64,000 nucleotides of DNA from Hujiaoplasma nucleasis (lineage in GTDB: Bacteria > Bacillota_I > Bacilli_A > Izemoplasmatales > Hujiaoplasmataceae). The DNA lies in assembly GCF_013745115.1 (NCBI RefSeq), contig NZ_CP051151.1:1736001-1800000 (forward strand), in the 5' to 3' direction. The notes under the pieces are model-generated. The model made no database searches. It saw only the letters and a program-made list of their open reading frames with translations, and was not told the origin of the DNA. This document shows, piece by piece, positions 36,384 to 46,141 of this stretch; positions within the stretch are counted from its first letter, which is position 1; each line of letters begins with the position of its first letter. A program made the position numbers and the translations under genes.

Positions 36384-36663
36384 TTTAAAATTATCAGATA
36401 TATTATATTCATAAGATTCTGTTTTTTTATCATTAACGATTTAAAATCACTATTTTTTAATGCTTTAATAAATTTTTTTCTTTTATGCGCTCATCAAAAT
36501 CAATTCTTTGAAAACTAGGTAATTTTAATAAAACATAGAATCTTTTTGTCTTTATTTATTTGTTTATTTATAAGTTAAATAAGTTTTTTTAAGAAGAAGA
36601 TTGTATTATTATCCTTTTCTTTTGTAACCTACTGTAAAATATCTGTATGACACATTCATAATC

Positions 36664-36692
36664 TTGATATATTAAAATATAAAACTTATACT
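36664..36692 (+). promoter_or_regulatory. Sigma-A promoter of the 333-residue lipoprotein gene
   Basis: TTGATA (36664-36669), 17-base spacer, TATACT (36687-36692). Confidence 0.65.
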
Positions 36693-36721
36693 ATAATTGA
36701 TTTTAAAGGGGAGTGAATAAT

Positions 36722-37723
36722 ATGAAAAAGAAAATATTATTAACATTATCTTTACTTATATTGATCTTTACCTTAGGTGCTTGTTCGAATTTGGATAGTG
36801 AATCTACGACATTATCTAATACCGAAGGAACAACTACAGAAGAAATGGCGATTATGACATCACAGACAGAGGAGACAACAGTTCATATTGAAAATCAGTG
36901 GAATGCATATTTTCCGACTTATGATAATTATGATCCGGAAATATTTGTATATGCAACAGTCTTTATTTGGTTTAATTATGATACCTCAGAAGCTGGAAGT
37001 ACCATAGCTGAAAAAAAAGAATTTTATGAAACGAATAACCAAGAGTATTATGATGAGCTTGAATTAGAAAACCTTAGCCATGATGATTTATTCATTTCAA
37101 TGTTTTCTACACTAGTTATGTTAACTTATCGAACCAAAGTAGCTTTGTTTAATGATTTTAGTGATTTACAAAATATCTATCAAACAGGAAAAACAAGTCA
37201 GCCTTTGATAGAATTAAATACTGTAATGAAATCATATTTTTTAACTTTAGAAGATACTATTGATGATCTTATTGAGTTGACTGATATGTATTTCAATACG
37301 GAGATTATTTTTGATTCTATATCAGTGACTCATGTTGATTTATTGACTGGTCATGGTGGGCAAAATAATGTGATTGTGATAGATAATTATGATGATTATT
37401 TATTATCTTTTCCAGAAGACAATTATGATTTAAGTGCATCATATTTTAATGATTACGATTTAGTGATTATGACATCTGAACAATCTAGTTCCGTTCATAT
37501 ACATGAAGCAACTGATGCATACTTTATCAATGAGAATACCTTGGAAATTGTCATATCTGCAACGTTATCCTTAATTACTACGACAGACTTGGTTTCAAGC
37601 ACGATTGTGGTTTCATTAGAAAAAAATACGGTTGGGATCAATACCATTATTAAGCCTCGTTTTGATTTTTACTACCCGAATGGTGCTTACGCGGATAGAC
37701 CATACCACAATACAATAGATTAA
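36722..37723 (+). CDS. Lipoprotein of unknown function
   Basis: 333 residues. Signal peptide with lipobox LGAC (Cys ~20), a Thr/Glu-rich linker (about 23-55), then a ~280-residue domain rich in Asp, Tyr and Asn that I do not recognise. AAAGGGGAGTG precedes ATG 36722; the upstream in-frame GTG overlaps that site. The linker style matches the other exported lipoproteins of the window. Followed by a strong terminator, single-gene unit. Confidence 0.75.
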   Translation: MKKKILLTLSLLILIFTLGACSNLDSESTTLSNTEGTTTEEMAIMTSQTEETTVHIENQWNAYFPTYDNYDPEIFVYATVFIWFNYDTSEAGSTIAEKKEFYETNNQEYYDELELENLSHDDLFISMFSTLVMLTYRTKVALFNDFSDLQNIYQTGKTSQPLIELNTVMKSYFLTLEDTIDDLIELTDMYFNTEIIFDSISVTHVDLLTGHGGQNNVIVIDNYDDYLLSFPEDNYDLSASYFNDYDLVIMTSEQSSSVHIHEATDAYFINENTLEIVISATLSLITTTDLVSSTIVVSLEKNTVGINTIIKPRFDFYYPNGAYADRPYHNTID

Positions 37724-37735
37724 AGAACCATATTA

Positions 37736-37769
37736 AAAACTCATCGACTTAATATCGATGAGTTTTTTT
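37736..37769 (+). terminator. Rho-independent terminator
   Basis: AAAACTCATCGA / TCGATGAGTTTT stem with a 7-base loop and T-run. Confidence 0.88.
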
Positions 37770-37813
37770 CTGTAGGGAAAATAATTATATAAAGGTTACT
37801 TCTCTGTAACGCA

Positions 37814-38470
37814 CTATCTAATAATTATCCAATTATTTTTTATTGCATGCTTCTCTAGTTCTTTATCAGGGTTAACCGCAAAAGCATTACCAACCATTTC
37901 TAATACAGGAATATCATATCCATTGTCAGCATAAGCTTTAGATGCTTTTAAGTCAGCTTGTGGGAAGTGCTTCAAAATCATCTCTCTTTTTTTGTCTTCA
38001 ATAATAACTTCAATATCTTTTGAAGATAGAATTTCGCCATTTTTCATTGATTTGGAACCAATAATAGTATCAAATCCATCATTTTTAAATGCTTGTAAGA
38101 TAATATCTAAATTTCCAGATAATAAAACAATATGAAAACCATTTTTTTTATCTTCTTGAATTTGAGTTTTGAGGGGGTGGAAAACAACTGATTGGATGTT
38201 ATGATAATGATCAATTAAAAACTGATCTAATGATTCTCTAGATATAGACCTAAATAAGTCAGCTGTTTTTCTCATTGTATAAGGATTGATTCTTCTTTTA
38301 TCCCAACCAAATATTTTTAGTTTATATAAGATATATCTCCATACAAAACCATACCAAATCTTTTTATACATGGCCTTATTTAATTTTTTCTTTTTCCATA
38401 ACTTATAAAGTAAAGGTAAAGTTTGTTTTGAGACATAAGTGCCGTCAAAATCATAAATTGCTAGTTTCAT
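37814..38470 (-). CDS. HAD-superfamily phosphatase (HAD-IB, SerB-like)
   Basis: 218 residues. Motif I YDFDGT (Asp nucleophile at about 6), motif II LLSGNLD, and motif III/IV K...YADNGYDIPVLE (the first Asp of the usual GDS/DD is replaced by DNGYD). The helical cap lies at about 15-85. Hydrolyses a small phosphate ester; relatives act on phosphoserine or sugar/lipid phosphates. Monocistronic; substrate unknown. Confidence 0.85.
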   Translation of the reverse strand: MKLAIYDFDGTYVSKQTLPLLYKLWKKKKLNKAMYKKIWYGFVWRYILYKLKIFGWDKRRINPYTMRKTADLFRSISRESLDQFLIDHYHNIQSVVFHPLKTQIQEDKKNGFHIVLLSGNLDIILQAFKNDGFDTIIGSKSMKNGEILSSKDIEVIIEDKKREMILKHFPQADLKASKAYADNGYDIPVLEMVGNAFAVNPDKELEKHAIKNNWIIIR

Positions 38471-38596
38471 GTAAACTCCTTTTTTGAATTATATCACAAT
38501 AAATATAAAATATTCTATCTGAGAGCGAAATTTCTTTATGATTTTCAAATATATGGTATAGTGTAATGTATGCAATTTTTTGGAGGAACAAATTTT

Positions 38597-40411
38597 ATGA
38601 GAAACAAATCAATCATCAATGTCGCTGTGGTAGCCCATGTCGATGCAGGTAAATCAACTTTAGTTGATGCCTTACTACAACAATCAGGAGTCTTTCATGA
38701 TAAAGAAATCTTAATAGAACAAGTCATGGATTCCAATGATCTTGAAAGAGAAAGAGGAATTACAATCTATTCTAAAAATTGTGCAATTGAACACAAAGGC
38801 ACAAAGATTAATATCGTTGATACTCCAGGACACGCTGATTTTTCAAGCGAAGTTGAGAGAATCATTAAGACTGTTGACACAGTCATCTTGCTTGTTGATT
38901 CATCTGAAGGACCTATGCCTCAAACAAGGGTGGTTTTACATAAAGCTTTAGAAAGAGGATTAAAACCGATAGTATTTATCAATAAAATTGATAAATCTGA
39001 TCAAAGAGCCATAGAAGTTGTGGATGAATGTTTTGATTTGTTTTTAGATTTAGGGGCTAACCACGAACAATTAGATTTTCCAATAATTTATGGCCAAGCA
39101 AGAGATGGTATTGCTTTAGAAAATTTAGAAGATGAAGGTGAGAACTTAGAACCTTTATTTGATTTGCTATTAAAACACACTCAAGCTTATCCAGATAATT
39201 CTGACGAACCTCTACAATTACAAATATCATCATTGTCTTATGACGACTATTTAGGAAGATTAGGGATTGGAAGAATAACTAGAGGCACCTTAGAAACTAA
39301 GAAAAATTATGTTCTAATTAAAAGAAATGGCTCAGAAGAAAAAGTTAAAGTGAATCATATTTATGTGAACGAAGGACTAAGCAAAGTTGAAAAAGACAAA
39401 GCTTATTCAGGAGATATTGTAACCTTCAGTGGGATATCTCATATTTCTATTGGTGAAGTCATTTGTGATGAATCCATGGTTGAACCTATGGAGATGATTG
39501 ATATAGAAAAACCTACATTATCTATGAACTTTTTAGTCAATGATGGTCCTTTTGTTGGACGAAGTGGTCATTTAGTAACAACCAGACAAATAAGAGATCG
39601 ATTGATGAAAGAATTAGAAACCAACATTGGTTTAGAAGTGGAAGAAATCGATAATGGTTATAAGGTCAATGGAAGGGGAGAACTTCACTTATCTATTTTA
39701 CTAGAAAATATGAGAAGAGAGGGCTTTGAACTTTGTGTGTCGAAACCTGAAGTATTGTATCAAGTAGATGATGAAGGTAATAAATTAGAGCCTTTTGAAA
39801 AAGTCATTGTATCATGTCCAGATGAATATAGTGGACAAGTGATTAGTGCACTCAATATGAAAAAAGGAACCATGCTTGCCATGGATAGTGAGACTGGTTA
39901 TACTAAATTAGAATATCTTGTTCCAACAAGAGGATTAATAGGTTATCGAAGTGAATTTATCAACTCTACGAGAGGCATGGGAGTGATGGAAAAATCATTT
40001 GCTGGATATGATTTGTTTGCTGGACCTATTGAGCAAAGAAGAAATGGCGTTTTTATAGCAAAAGAAGCTGGAAAAACAATGGCATATTCCCTATTCAATC
40101 TATCTGAAAGAGGAAGAATGATGGTGGATCCGGCCACAGATGTATATGCAGGGATGATAGTTGGTTTAAATTCAAGAGATAATGACTTGGTGGTAAATCC
40201 ATGTAAAAATAAAAATTTAACCAATGTGAGAGCTAGTGCATCAGATGAAGCCATTAAATTATTGGATCCTTTGAAGTTAACTATGGAAGAAGCCTTAGAA
40301 TTTATTGGGCAAGATGAACTTGTAGAAATCACACCCGACGCTATTCGTTTAAGAAAAAAGGTCTTGGATGAAATTGAAAGAAAAAGATATAACAAACAAA
40401 TGATGGACTAA
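38597..40411 (+). CDS. typA: GTPase BipA/TypA
   Basis: 604 residues, ribosome-associated translational GTPase. G1 AHVDAGKST (about 12-20), G2 RERGITI, G3 DTPGHADF, G4 NKIDK, followed by the EF-G-like domains and the BipA-specific C-terminal domain ([12 protein letters not shown]). Helps ribosome assembly and stress adaptation. ATG 38597 follows GGAGGA; the ORF can be opened nine codons earlier, but that would place the ribosome site inside the gene. Confidence 0.97.
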   Translation: MRNKSIINVAVVAHVDAGKSTLVDALLQQSGVFHDKEILIEQVMDSNDLERERGITIYSKNCAIEHKGTKINIVDTPGHADFSSEVERIIKTVDTVILLVDSSEGPMPQTRVVLHKALERGLKPIVFINKIDKSDQRAIEVVDECFDLFLDLGANHEQLDFPIIYGQARDGIALENLEDEGENLEPLFDLLLKHTQAYPDNSDEPLQLQISSLSYDDYLGRLGIGRITRGTLETKKNYVLIKRNGSEEKVKVNHIYVNEGLSKVEKDKAYSGDIVTFSGISHISIGEVICDESMVEPMEMIDIEKPTLSMNFLVNDGPFVGRSGHLVTTRQIRDRLMKELETNIGLEVEEIDNGYKVNGRGELHLSILLENMRREGFELCVSKPEVLYQVDDEGNKLEPFEKVIVSCPDEYSGQVISALNMKKGTMLAMDSETGYTKLEYLVPTRGLIGYRSEFINSTRGMGVMEKSFAGYDLFAGPIEQRRNGVFIAKEAGKTMAYSLFNLSERGRMMVDPATDVYAGMIVGLNSRDNDLVVNPCKNKNLTNVRASASDEAIKLLDPLKLTMEEALEFIGQDELVEITPDAIRLRKKVLDEIERKRYNKQMMD

Positions 40412-40438
40412 TACCAGACTTAATCTGGTATTTTTTTT
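40410..40438 (+). terminator. Rho-independent terminator of typA
   Basis: AATACCAGA / TCTGGTATT stem, 5-base loop, eight T; overlaps the stop. Confidence 0.9.
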
Positions 40439-40489
40439 AATTGTATTTACTATTCAAAGTGGATATAATGTAGTCATAGGAGGTTTTAC

Positions 40490-41368
40490 ATGATTTATAC
40501 AAAAGACCTAAGTAAGTACTATAATAAAAAGTCTAGAGGCATTATTGATCTTTCCTTAGATATTAAAGAAGGAGAAATATTTGGGTTTATAGGTCCTAAT
40601 GGAGCTGGGAAATCAACGACAGTTAGAACCTTACTTAATTTCATTTTTCCGACCTCTGGACAAGGTAAGATCATGGATTTAGATATTGTTAAGGATTCAG
40701 TTTTAATAAGGAAAAATGTTGGCTATGTACCTTCAGAAGTTCATTATTACAATGATATGATTGTTGAAGATTTTTTAAAATATTCTACAGATTATTATAC
40801 AGATGATTATCAAGAAAGATTGTATGAATTGTCTGATAAACTTGAATTAGATTTGAAAAGAAAAATTGGGGATTTATCATTTGGTAATAAAAAGAAAGTA
40901 GCCATTGTTTTAGCCCTTGTATATCAACCAAAAATATTGATTTTTGATGAACCAACTTCAGGTTTAGATCCTTTGATACAATCCGTCTTTTTTGAATTGC
41001 TAAAGAAGGAAAAAGAAAGAGGAACTACCATCTTCTTTTCATCTCATGTCTTATCTGATGTTCAAAAGATATGTGATCGTGTTGGTATAATAAAAGAAGG
41101 TAGATTAATTAAAGTCGAAACAATAGATGATATTTTAAAAAACAAAGCTAAAAACGTAAGAATTCAATCAGATGATTTTAATTTAATCGAAGACGAACAT
41201 GTTATTGATTTAAACATAGTGAATAATCGATATCATTTTACTTTTACTGGAAATATTTCAGATTTATTAAAGAAAATAGCTGACTATCATATTGAAGATA
41301 TTTCTATTACTGAACCTACATTAGAAGAAATATTCATGCATTATTATGATATGGGTGATCAATCATGA
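40490..41368 (+). CDS. ABC transporter ATP-binding protein
   Basis: 292 residues. Walker A GPNGAGKST, Walker B ILIFDEPTSGLDP and H-loop SSHVLSD are intact. The signature is LSFGNKKKVAIVLAL, with FG in place of the second S-G-G-Q positions, a form seen in some EcsA/YtrB-type exporters. GGAGG before the ATG. Four-base overlap with its permease. Substrate unknown. Confidence 0.92.
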   Translation: MIYTKDLSKYYNKKSRGIIDLSLDIKEGEIFGFIGPNGAGKSTTVRTLLNFIFPTSGQGKIMDLDIVKDSVLIRKNVGYVPSEVHYYNDMIVEDFLKYSTDYYTDDYQERLYELSDKLELDLKRKIGDLSFGNKKKVAIVLALVYQPKILIFDEPTSGLDPLIQSVFFELLKKEKERGTTIFFSSHVLSDVQKICDRVGIIKEGRLIKVETIDDILKNKAKNVRIQSDDFNLIEDEHVIDLNIVNNRYHFTFTGNISDLLKKIADYHIEDISITEPTLEEIFMHYYDMGDQS

Positions 41369-42168
41369 AACATTACATAAAAAATGAGTTTATTAGACAA
41401 TATAAATCTTTAATTTTATGGACTGCTATTGTATGTGGTTTATCCATATTAATGTTAAGTATGTATCCAGCTTTTAAAGATTCAATAGGACAAATGGAGT
41501 CAATGTTATCTGCTTTTCCTGATGGCTTTTTAGAAGTTTTTGGACTTGGGGAAGGCGGCTTAAATATTAGCGATGCTTATGGTTGGTATGGAATGGAAGG
41601 TTATTTGTTCGTGACATTAATCGGAGGTTCCTATGCTGCTTTATTGGGATCAACCATCTTATCAAGAGAAGAGGATGATCAAACCATTGAGTTTTTATTA
41701 TCAAAACCTATTTCTAGAAATCAAATTCTCTTAGGGAAGGGTTTGGTTGTAGTCATTAACTTGATTTTGATGACCATGGTTTCATTTATAACATTGATCT
41801 TAACCTTTCTTATTATTGATGAAATTCGATTTACAACCATCCTTTTGTTAGTAATAGGCCCATTTTTATTACAGGTCATTTTTGCAAGTATATCCTTTGT
41901 TATTTCTATTTTTGTAACAAAATCAAGACAAGTGATGAGTATTTCTTTAGGTCTTGTTATTGGGTTGTTCTTTTTAGATGTTATTGCGACGCTAACAGAT
42001 CAATTTGAATTTTTAAAATATTTTACACCTTATGAATATGTAAATGCTGTTGATATTATCAATAATCACGCCATCCATTGGATATATCTAATTATTTCTC
42101 TGGGTCTCATTATTTTAAGTGTTTTTTCATCTTGGTATTTTTACAATAAAAAAGATATCTTACTATAA
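41365..42168 (+). CDS. ABC-2 type transporter permease
   Basis: 267 residues with six hydrophobic segments (about 18-34, 82-102, 124-150, 155-185, 190-210, 237-258). Contains SREEDDQTIEFLLSKPISR after the second segment, typical of ABC-2 subunits such as those of bacitracin-type or unknown exporters. Translationally coupled to the ATPase by ATGA overlap. Confidence 0.87.
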   Translation: MKHYIKNEFIRQYKSLILWTAIVCGLSILMLSMYPAFKDSIGQMESMLSAFPDGFLEVFGLGEGGLNISDAYGWYGMEGYLFVTLIGGSYAALLGSTILSREEDDQTIEFLLSKPISRNQILLGKGLVVVINLILMTMVSFITLILTFLIIDEIRFTTILLLVIGPFLLQVIFASISFVISIFVTKSRQVMSISLGLVIGLFFLDVIATLTDQFEFLKYFTPYEYVNAVDIINNHAIHWIYLIISLGLIILSVFSSWYFYNKKDILL

Positions 42169-42169
42169 A

Positions 42170-42209
42170 AAAAGAGCTATAAGATTTTTAAGTCTTATAG
42201 CTTTTATTT
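42170..42209. terminator. Bidirectional hairpin terminator
   Basis: AGCTATAAGA / TCTTATAGCT stem with an 8-base loop, A-run left and T-run right, between converging ABC and agmatinase genes. Confidence 0.8.
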
Positions 42210-42212
42210 TGC

Positions 42213-43073
42213 TTATTTATGTAATAGTAAAATCATTTCTCTTAATAGTTTCGCTGCTACAGCAGTAGAAACATCTGTGGGATCAATTTTCGGAGCTAGT
42301 TCAACGATATCAGCCCCAACAACATGATTTAGTTTTTCAAATAACTTTGTTGCATGTAAAATTTCTTTAAATGATATACCACCTGGTTCTGGAGTGCCTG
42401 TTCCAGGCATAACTGATGGATCTAATACATCTAAATCGATGGTGATATATACTGGAGAATCTTTGATCTCATCAATAATTTTTTCTAAGGTGTCTATAGA
42501 AAATTTTTCCATATATGTATGACCGTCTTTTGCGAATTGGAATTCGTGTTTATATCCTGAACGTATACCGAATTGATAAATTCTATTATCACCTAAGATG
42601 TCATAGCATCTTTTAATCACGGTAGCGTGAGATAACTTCATGCCAAGAAATTCATCTCTTAGGTCTGTATGTGCATCTAAGTGAATAATTTTTAAGTCTG
42701 GATATACTTCATGATAGGCTTTAACCACTGGATAAGTCACTAAGTGTTCTCCACCAATCATCATTACTTTCTTATGATCTTTTAGTATATTTTTGCTTGT
42801 ATTATAGATGGTATCTAGAGATGTTTTAACATCGCCCATAGGAATTTCTAAATCACCTATATCAGCTGTTTTGTAATCTTTTAAATCCATATCTTTATAG
42901 GGTGAATACCATTCAATACCTATAGACTCAACTCTAATGGCATTACCAGCAAATCTTGTGCCTGGCCTATAAGATGTGGTTGTATCTAGTGGTGCTGAGA
43001 ATAGAACCACTGAACTTTCTTCATATTCTTTATCACAACTTTGAAATGATAAATCTACTTTATTATAATTCAT
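42213..43073 (-). CDS. speB: Agmatinase
   Basis: 286 residues, ureohydrolase family. Binuclear Mn ligands are visible: GGEH, HLDAHTDLR and TIDLDVLDPSVMPGTGTPEPGG. Converts agmatine to putrescine and urea. ATG 43073 follows AGGAAAA and lies 11 bases inside the end of the decarboxylase gene, so the two are coupled. A longer frame back to 43112 is not supported. Confidence 0.95.
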   Translation of the reverse strand: MNYNKVDLSFQSCDKEYEESSVVLFSAPLDTTTSYRPGTRFAGNAIRVESIGIEWYSPYKDMDLKDYKTADIGDLEIPMGDVKTSLDTIYNTSKNILKDHKKVMMIGGEHLVTYPVVKAYHEVYPDLKIIHLDAHTDLRDEFLGMKLSHATVIKRCYDILGDNRIYQFGIRSGYKHEFQFAKDGHTYMEKFSIDTLEKIIDEIKDSPVYITIDLDVLDPSVMPGTGTPEPGGISFKEILHATKLFEKLNHVVGADIVELAPKIDPTDVSTAVAAKLLREMILLLHK

Positions 43074-44562
43074 TGTTTTCCTCACTATATTTTTCCCAAT
43101 TTTCTTTATCAACGATGGTTATCATCGCATCTTCTAAGTCTGAATGTAATGCTTTACTTTTGTTTGAATAAAATTTAATGTCATCTATAACATCTTGAGT
43201 GATGACTTCACCAGGAATGACAATTGGAATTCCAGGTGGATAAATCATTACGGATTCGCCGGCAACTTCATTTACCGCATCATCCAATGAAACAATTAAT
43301 TTTGGTGCGTGGTATGCATCTCTTGGTCGAGAATATGTTTCAGGAAACATATATTCAAATTCAACTTTAGGTAATTTATCTCTAAATTCATGATAGTATT
43401 CAGATAAACTTAAGAAACCTTTATAAAGTCTATCTAAGTCTTTTTTACTTGTTCCTATTGTGACTATGGCAAGAATAATATGAGATTCAGCTAATTCTAA
43501 CTGAATATTATATTTTTCTTTCATCAACTGATATACTTCAAATCCAGATAATCCTAACTCAGATACTTTAATAATGATTTTTGTCTCATCAAAATCAAAA
43601 CATCCTTTTTTCTTCATGTATTCTTTGTCTACAACAGTAATACCAGGAATATTTTTCATTCTCTCTCTTGTTTCATGAGCCATATCAAGAATTTTTCCTA
43701 TTTTTTCTTCGCCCTTAAAATACATAGTTTTTCTAGCTACATCTATACTAGCCATTAAAAGAGAAGATGGAGATGTTGATTGCAACATATTCAATGTCGC
43801 TCTTAATTTTTGGTGATTAATACGTTTTCCTTGTGTTAATATCACTGAAGATTGAGTAAATGATCCTGCTGTCTTATGCATAGATGTGGCCGCGATATCT
43901 GCGCCAGCTTCCATGGCTGAAAGAGGCATTTTTTGTGAAAAATAAAACTGAGCACCATGAGCTTCATCTACCATTACAATGATGTCGTTCTCATGAGCTA
44001 AATCAGTTATTTTTTTTAAGTCAGAAATGACTCCAAAATAAGTAGGGTTAATCACAAAAACAGCAACAGCATCAGGATGATCTTTAATGGCTTTTTCCAC
44101 TGATCCATAAGTAATATCATTAGCAATACCTAGATCTTGATCAATATTAGGTTTAATAAAAATAGGTACAGCACCTGATAATATTAAACCATTAATCACT
44201 GATTTATGAACGTTTCTAGGTAATATGATTTTATCATTTGCCTTACAAACTGACATAATCATAGCTAAAATACCAGTGGTAGTTCCATTGGTGAGAAAAT
44301 ATGATTTTTCAGCATGACAAGCATCCGCCATAAGATTTTCAGCATCTCTAATGACGCCTGTTGGTTTATTTAAATGATCTAATCCAATAGGTGAATTTGA
44401 ATCCAGCAAATAGGTTCTTTTTCCTACATATCTAATAAGATCATTATCGATTTTACCAAGCTTATGACCTGGCACATCAAATGGAGCTACACGAGATTTA
44501 CCGTATTCTTTTAGTTTTGTGAAAAATGGTGTTTTTACATGTTTGTTATTAATCATTGACAT
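43063..44562 (-). CDS. speA: Arginine decarboxylase (Orn/Lys/Arg family, fold I)
   Basis: 499 residues, PLP-dependent. N-terminal PFDVPGHKLGKID, the PLP-lysine motif ATSMHKTAGSFTQSSV, and MVDEAHGAQFYF are present. Family members act on arginine, lysine or ornithine; the coupled agmatinase downstream makes arginine the most likely substrate (arginine to agmatine to putrescine). No acid-stress antiporter is nearby, so a biosynthetic role is favoured. GAAGGGA before ATG. Confidence 0.92.
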   Translation of the reverse strand: MSMINNKHVKTPFFTKLKEYGKSRVAPFDVPGHKLGKIDNDLIRYVGKRTYLLDSNSPIGLDHLNKPTGVIRDAENLMADACHAEKSYFLTNGTTTGILAMIMSVCKANDKIILPRNVHKSVINGLILSGAVPIFIKPNIDQDLGIANDITYGSVEKAIKDHPDAVAVFVINPTYFGVISDLKKITDLAHENDIIVMVDEAHGAQFYFSQKMPLSAMEAGADIAATSMHKTAGSFTQSSVILTQGKRINHQKLRATLNMLQSTSPSSLLMASIDVARKTMYFKGEEKIGKILDMAHETRERMKNIPGITVVDKEYMKKKGCFDFDETKIIIKVSELGLSGFEVYQLMKEKYNIQLELAESHIILAIVTIGTSKKDLDRLYKGFLSLSEYYHEFRDKLPKVEFEYMFPETYSRPRDAYHAPKLIVSLDDAVNEVAGESVMIYPPGIPIVIPGEVITQDVIDDIKFYSNKSKALHSDLEDAMITIVDKENWEKYSEENNEL

Positions 44563-44767
44563 TCCCTTCTTTTTATTGTTTCAATAACAAAATAATAACA
44601 TAAATTTGTTATTTTTCAATTAAAAAAGACTTTTGTATACTATAAAAATAAAAATTTTATGTTATTATTACTTTTTCGTATTCGGATTGCCTTTATTATT
44701 TAATTTATAATCAAAGATTATGATGAAAGGATACCTTGTTTATGTTAAAATAGTTTGGGGTGTGACT

Positions 44768-45028
44768 ATGGAAAAATATAGAAAAAAACTAGATACTATT
44801 GATCAAAAAATGAAAGAGTTGTTTCTTGAAAGAATGGAAGTTGTTATAGAAATTGCGAAATATAAAAAGCAACATAATTTACCAGTAGAAGATCAATCAA
44901 GAGAAAATCAAATGTTCCAAGAATTATTTGTTAATGATCCAATTTTAAAAGATTTGTATACAAAATTTTTATTAGAAATTATTGCAGTGTCTAAGATATA
45001 TCAAGAGACGCTGATGAAGGAGGAATAA
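44768..45028 (+). CDS. Chorismate mutase, AroQ type
   Basis: 86-residue all-helical mutase domain: [39 protein letters not shown]. Residues matching the E. coli mutase Arg11, Arg28 and Lys39 positions can be aligned. Converts chorismate to prephenate. GGGGTG before ATG 44768; the longer open frame is not supported. No other aromatic pathway gene is in the window; a threonine aldolase gene starts immediately after its stop. Confidence 0.85.
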   Translation: MEKYRKKLDTIDQKMKELFLERMEVVIEIAKYKKQHNLPVEDQSRENQMFQELFVNDPILKDLYTKFLLEIIAVSKIYQETLMKEE

Positions 45029-46042
45029 ATGAAATTTATAGATTTAAGAAGTGATACCGTTACAAGCCCAACAAACGAAATGCGTAAAGCTATGATGGAA
45101 GCCGCTGTAGGAGATGATGTTTTTAGTGATGATCCAACCATGAATGAGCTAGAAGCCTTAGTTGCTAAGACTTTAGGAAAAGAAGCGGGTGTTTTTATTC
45201 CCTCGGGCACTTTTTCAAATCAATTGGCTTTGTTTACTCATTGTCAACAAGGACAAGAAGTCATTGTAGATCAATTTGCACATATAGTTCAACATGAATC
45301 TGGAGCTTCACCTATATTATCTGGAGTCCAGTTATTCACTTTAGAAAGTGATTTGGGTATATGGGATTTAAATAAGTTAGATAAAATGATTAAGAAAAGA
45401 AGTATTTCATCGACAGAAACTAAATTAATATGTATCGAGAATGCTTATAATGGTAGAGCTTTACCTCTAGATTATTTTGAAAAAGTTAAAAATATAGCGG
45501 ATAAACACCAAGTCAAAGTCCATCTAGATGGAGCAAGAATTTTTAATGCAGCCCTTGCTTTAGATGTTCAAGTTAAAGAAATTGCCAAGTACGCTGATAC
45601 GGTTAGTGTTTGCCTTTCTAAAGGCTTATGTGCGCCAGTAGGTTCAGTATTGGTTGGACCTAAAGATTTTATTGATCAAGCGAGAATGAAAAGAAAAATC
45701 ATGGGTGGTGGTATGAGGCAAGTTGGGATATTAGCAGCTGCAGGAATCATCGCAGTGGAAAAGATGTCAAAAAGACTTCATATAGATCATGAAAATGCTG
45801 CATACATGGAATCTTTATTAGAAGAAATTCCCCGTATAATCATTGATAAAAGACAAAGAGACATCAATATGGTTTTCTTTGATATTGAAGATAATAGAAA
45901 ACATAATTTACAAGACTATATGTTTAAAAATGGCGTAAAAATATTAGAATATGAAAACGGATTTAGGTTTGTTGCTCATAAAGATATAGATAAAAAAGAA
46001 ATCAAAATAGCTATAAATTTAGTAAAGGATTTTTTTCAATAA
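45029..46042 (+). CDS. ltaE: L-threonine / L-allo-threonine aldolase
   Basis: 337 residues, PLP enzyme. Hallmarks: [11 protein letters not shown] (N-terminus), [21 protein letters not shown], and the PLP-lysine in [14 protein letters not shown]. Cleaves threonine to glycine and acetaldehyde. AGGAGG-type site before the ATG lies in the end of the chorismate mutase gene; the two are adjacent without a gap. Confidence 0.95.
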   Translation: MKFIDLRSDTVTSPTNEMRKAMMEAAVGDDVFSDDPTMNELEALVAKTLGKEAGVFIPSGTFSNQLALFTHCQQGQEVIVDQFAHIVQHESGASPILSGVQLFTLESDLGIWDLNKLDKMIKKRSISSTETKLICIENAYNGRALPLDYFEKVKNIADKHQVKVHLDGARIFNAALALDVQVKEIAKYADTVSVCLSKGLCAPVGSVLVGPKDFIDQARMKRKIMGGGMRQVGILAAAGIIAVEKMSKRLHIDHENAAYMESLLEEIPRIIIDKRQRDINMVFFDIEDNRKHNLQDYMFKNGVKILEYENGFRFVAHKDIDKKEIKIAINLVKDFFQ

Positions 46043-46060
46043 CAAGTGTTATTGTTTCTT
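46037..46060 (+). terminator. Hairpin terminator of the ltaE operon
   Basis: CAATAACA / TGTTATTG stem with AG loop, followed by TTTCTT; overlaps the stop codon. A/T-only stem, so of modest strength. Confidence 0.5.
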
Positions 46061-46070
46061 GAAAAAAGGC

Positions 46071-46099
46071 TTGGTTTGATATTTTGATTGTGTTATAAT
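46071..46099 (+). promoter_or_regulatory. Sigma-A promoter of the rnf operon
   Basis: TTGGTT (46071-46076), 17-base spacer, TATAAT (46094-46099), about 40 bases before the rnfC ATG. Confidence 0.75.
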
Positions 46100-46141
46100 A
46101 CTTTTGTTCATTATGAAAATAAATAAAATGGAGGATAGATA

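Noticed and set aside
39943-40395. 150-residue minus-strand frame in typA
   Set aside because: Ser-rich antisense shadow of a conserved GTPase, no promoter or ribosome site.
44583-44613. AATAACAAA...TTTGTTATT inverted repeat between speA and the chorismate mutase gene
   Set aside because: A/T-only 9-bp arms with a 13-base gap are common in such AT-rich DNA; no matching regulator is evident.
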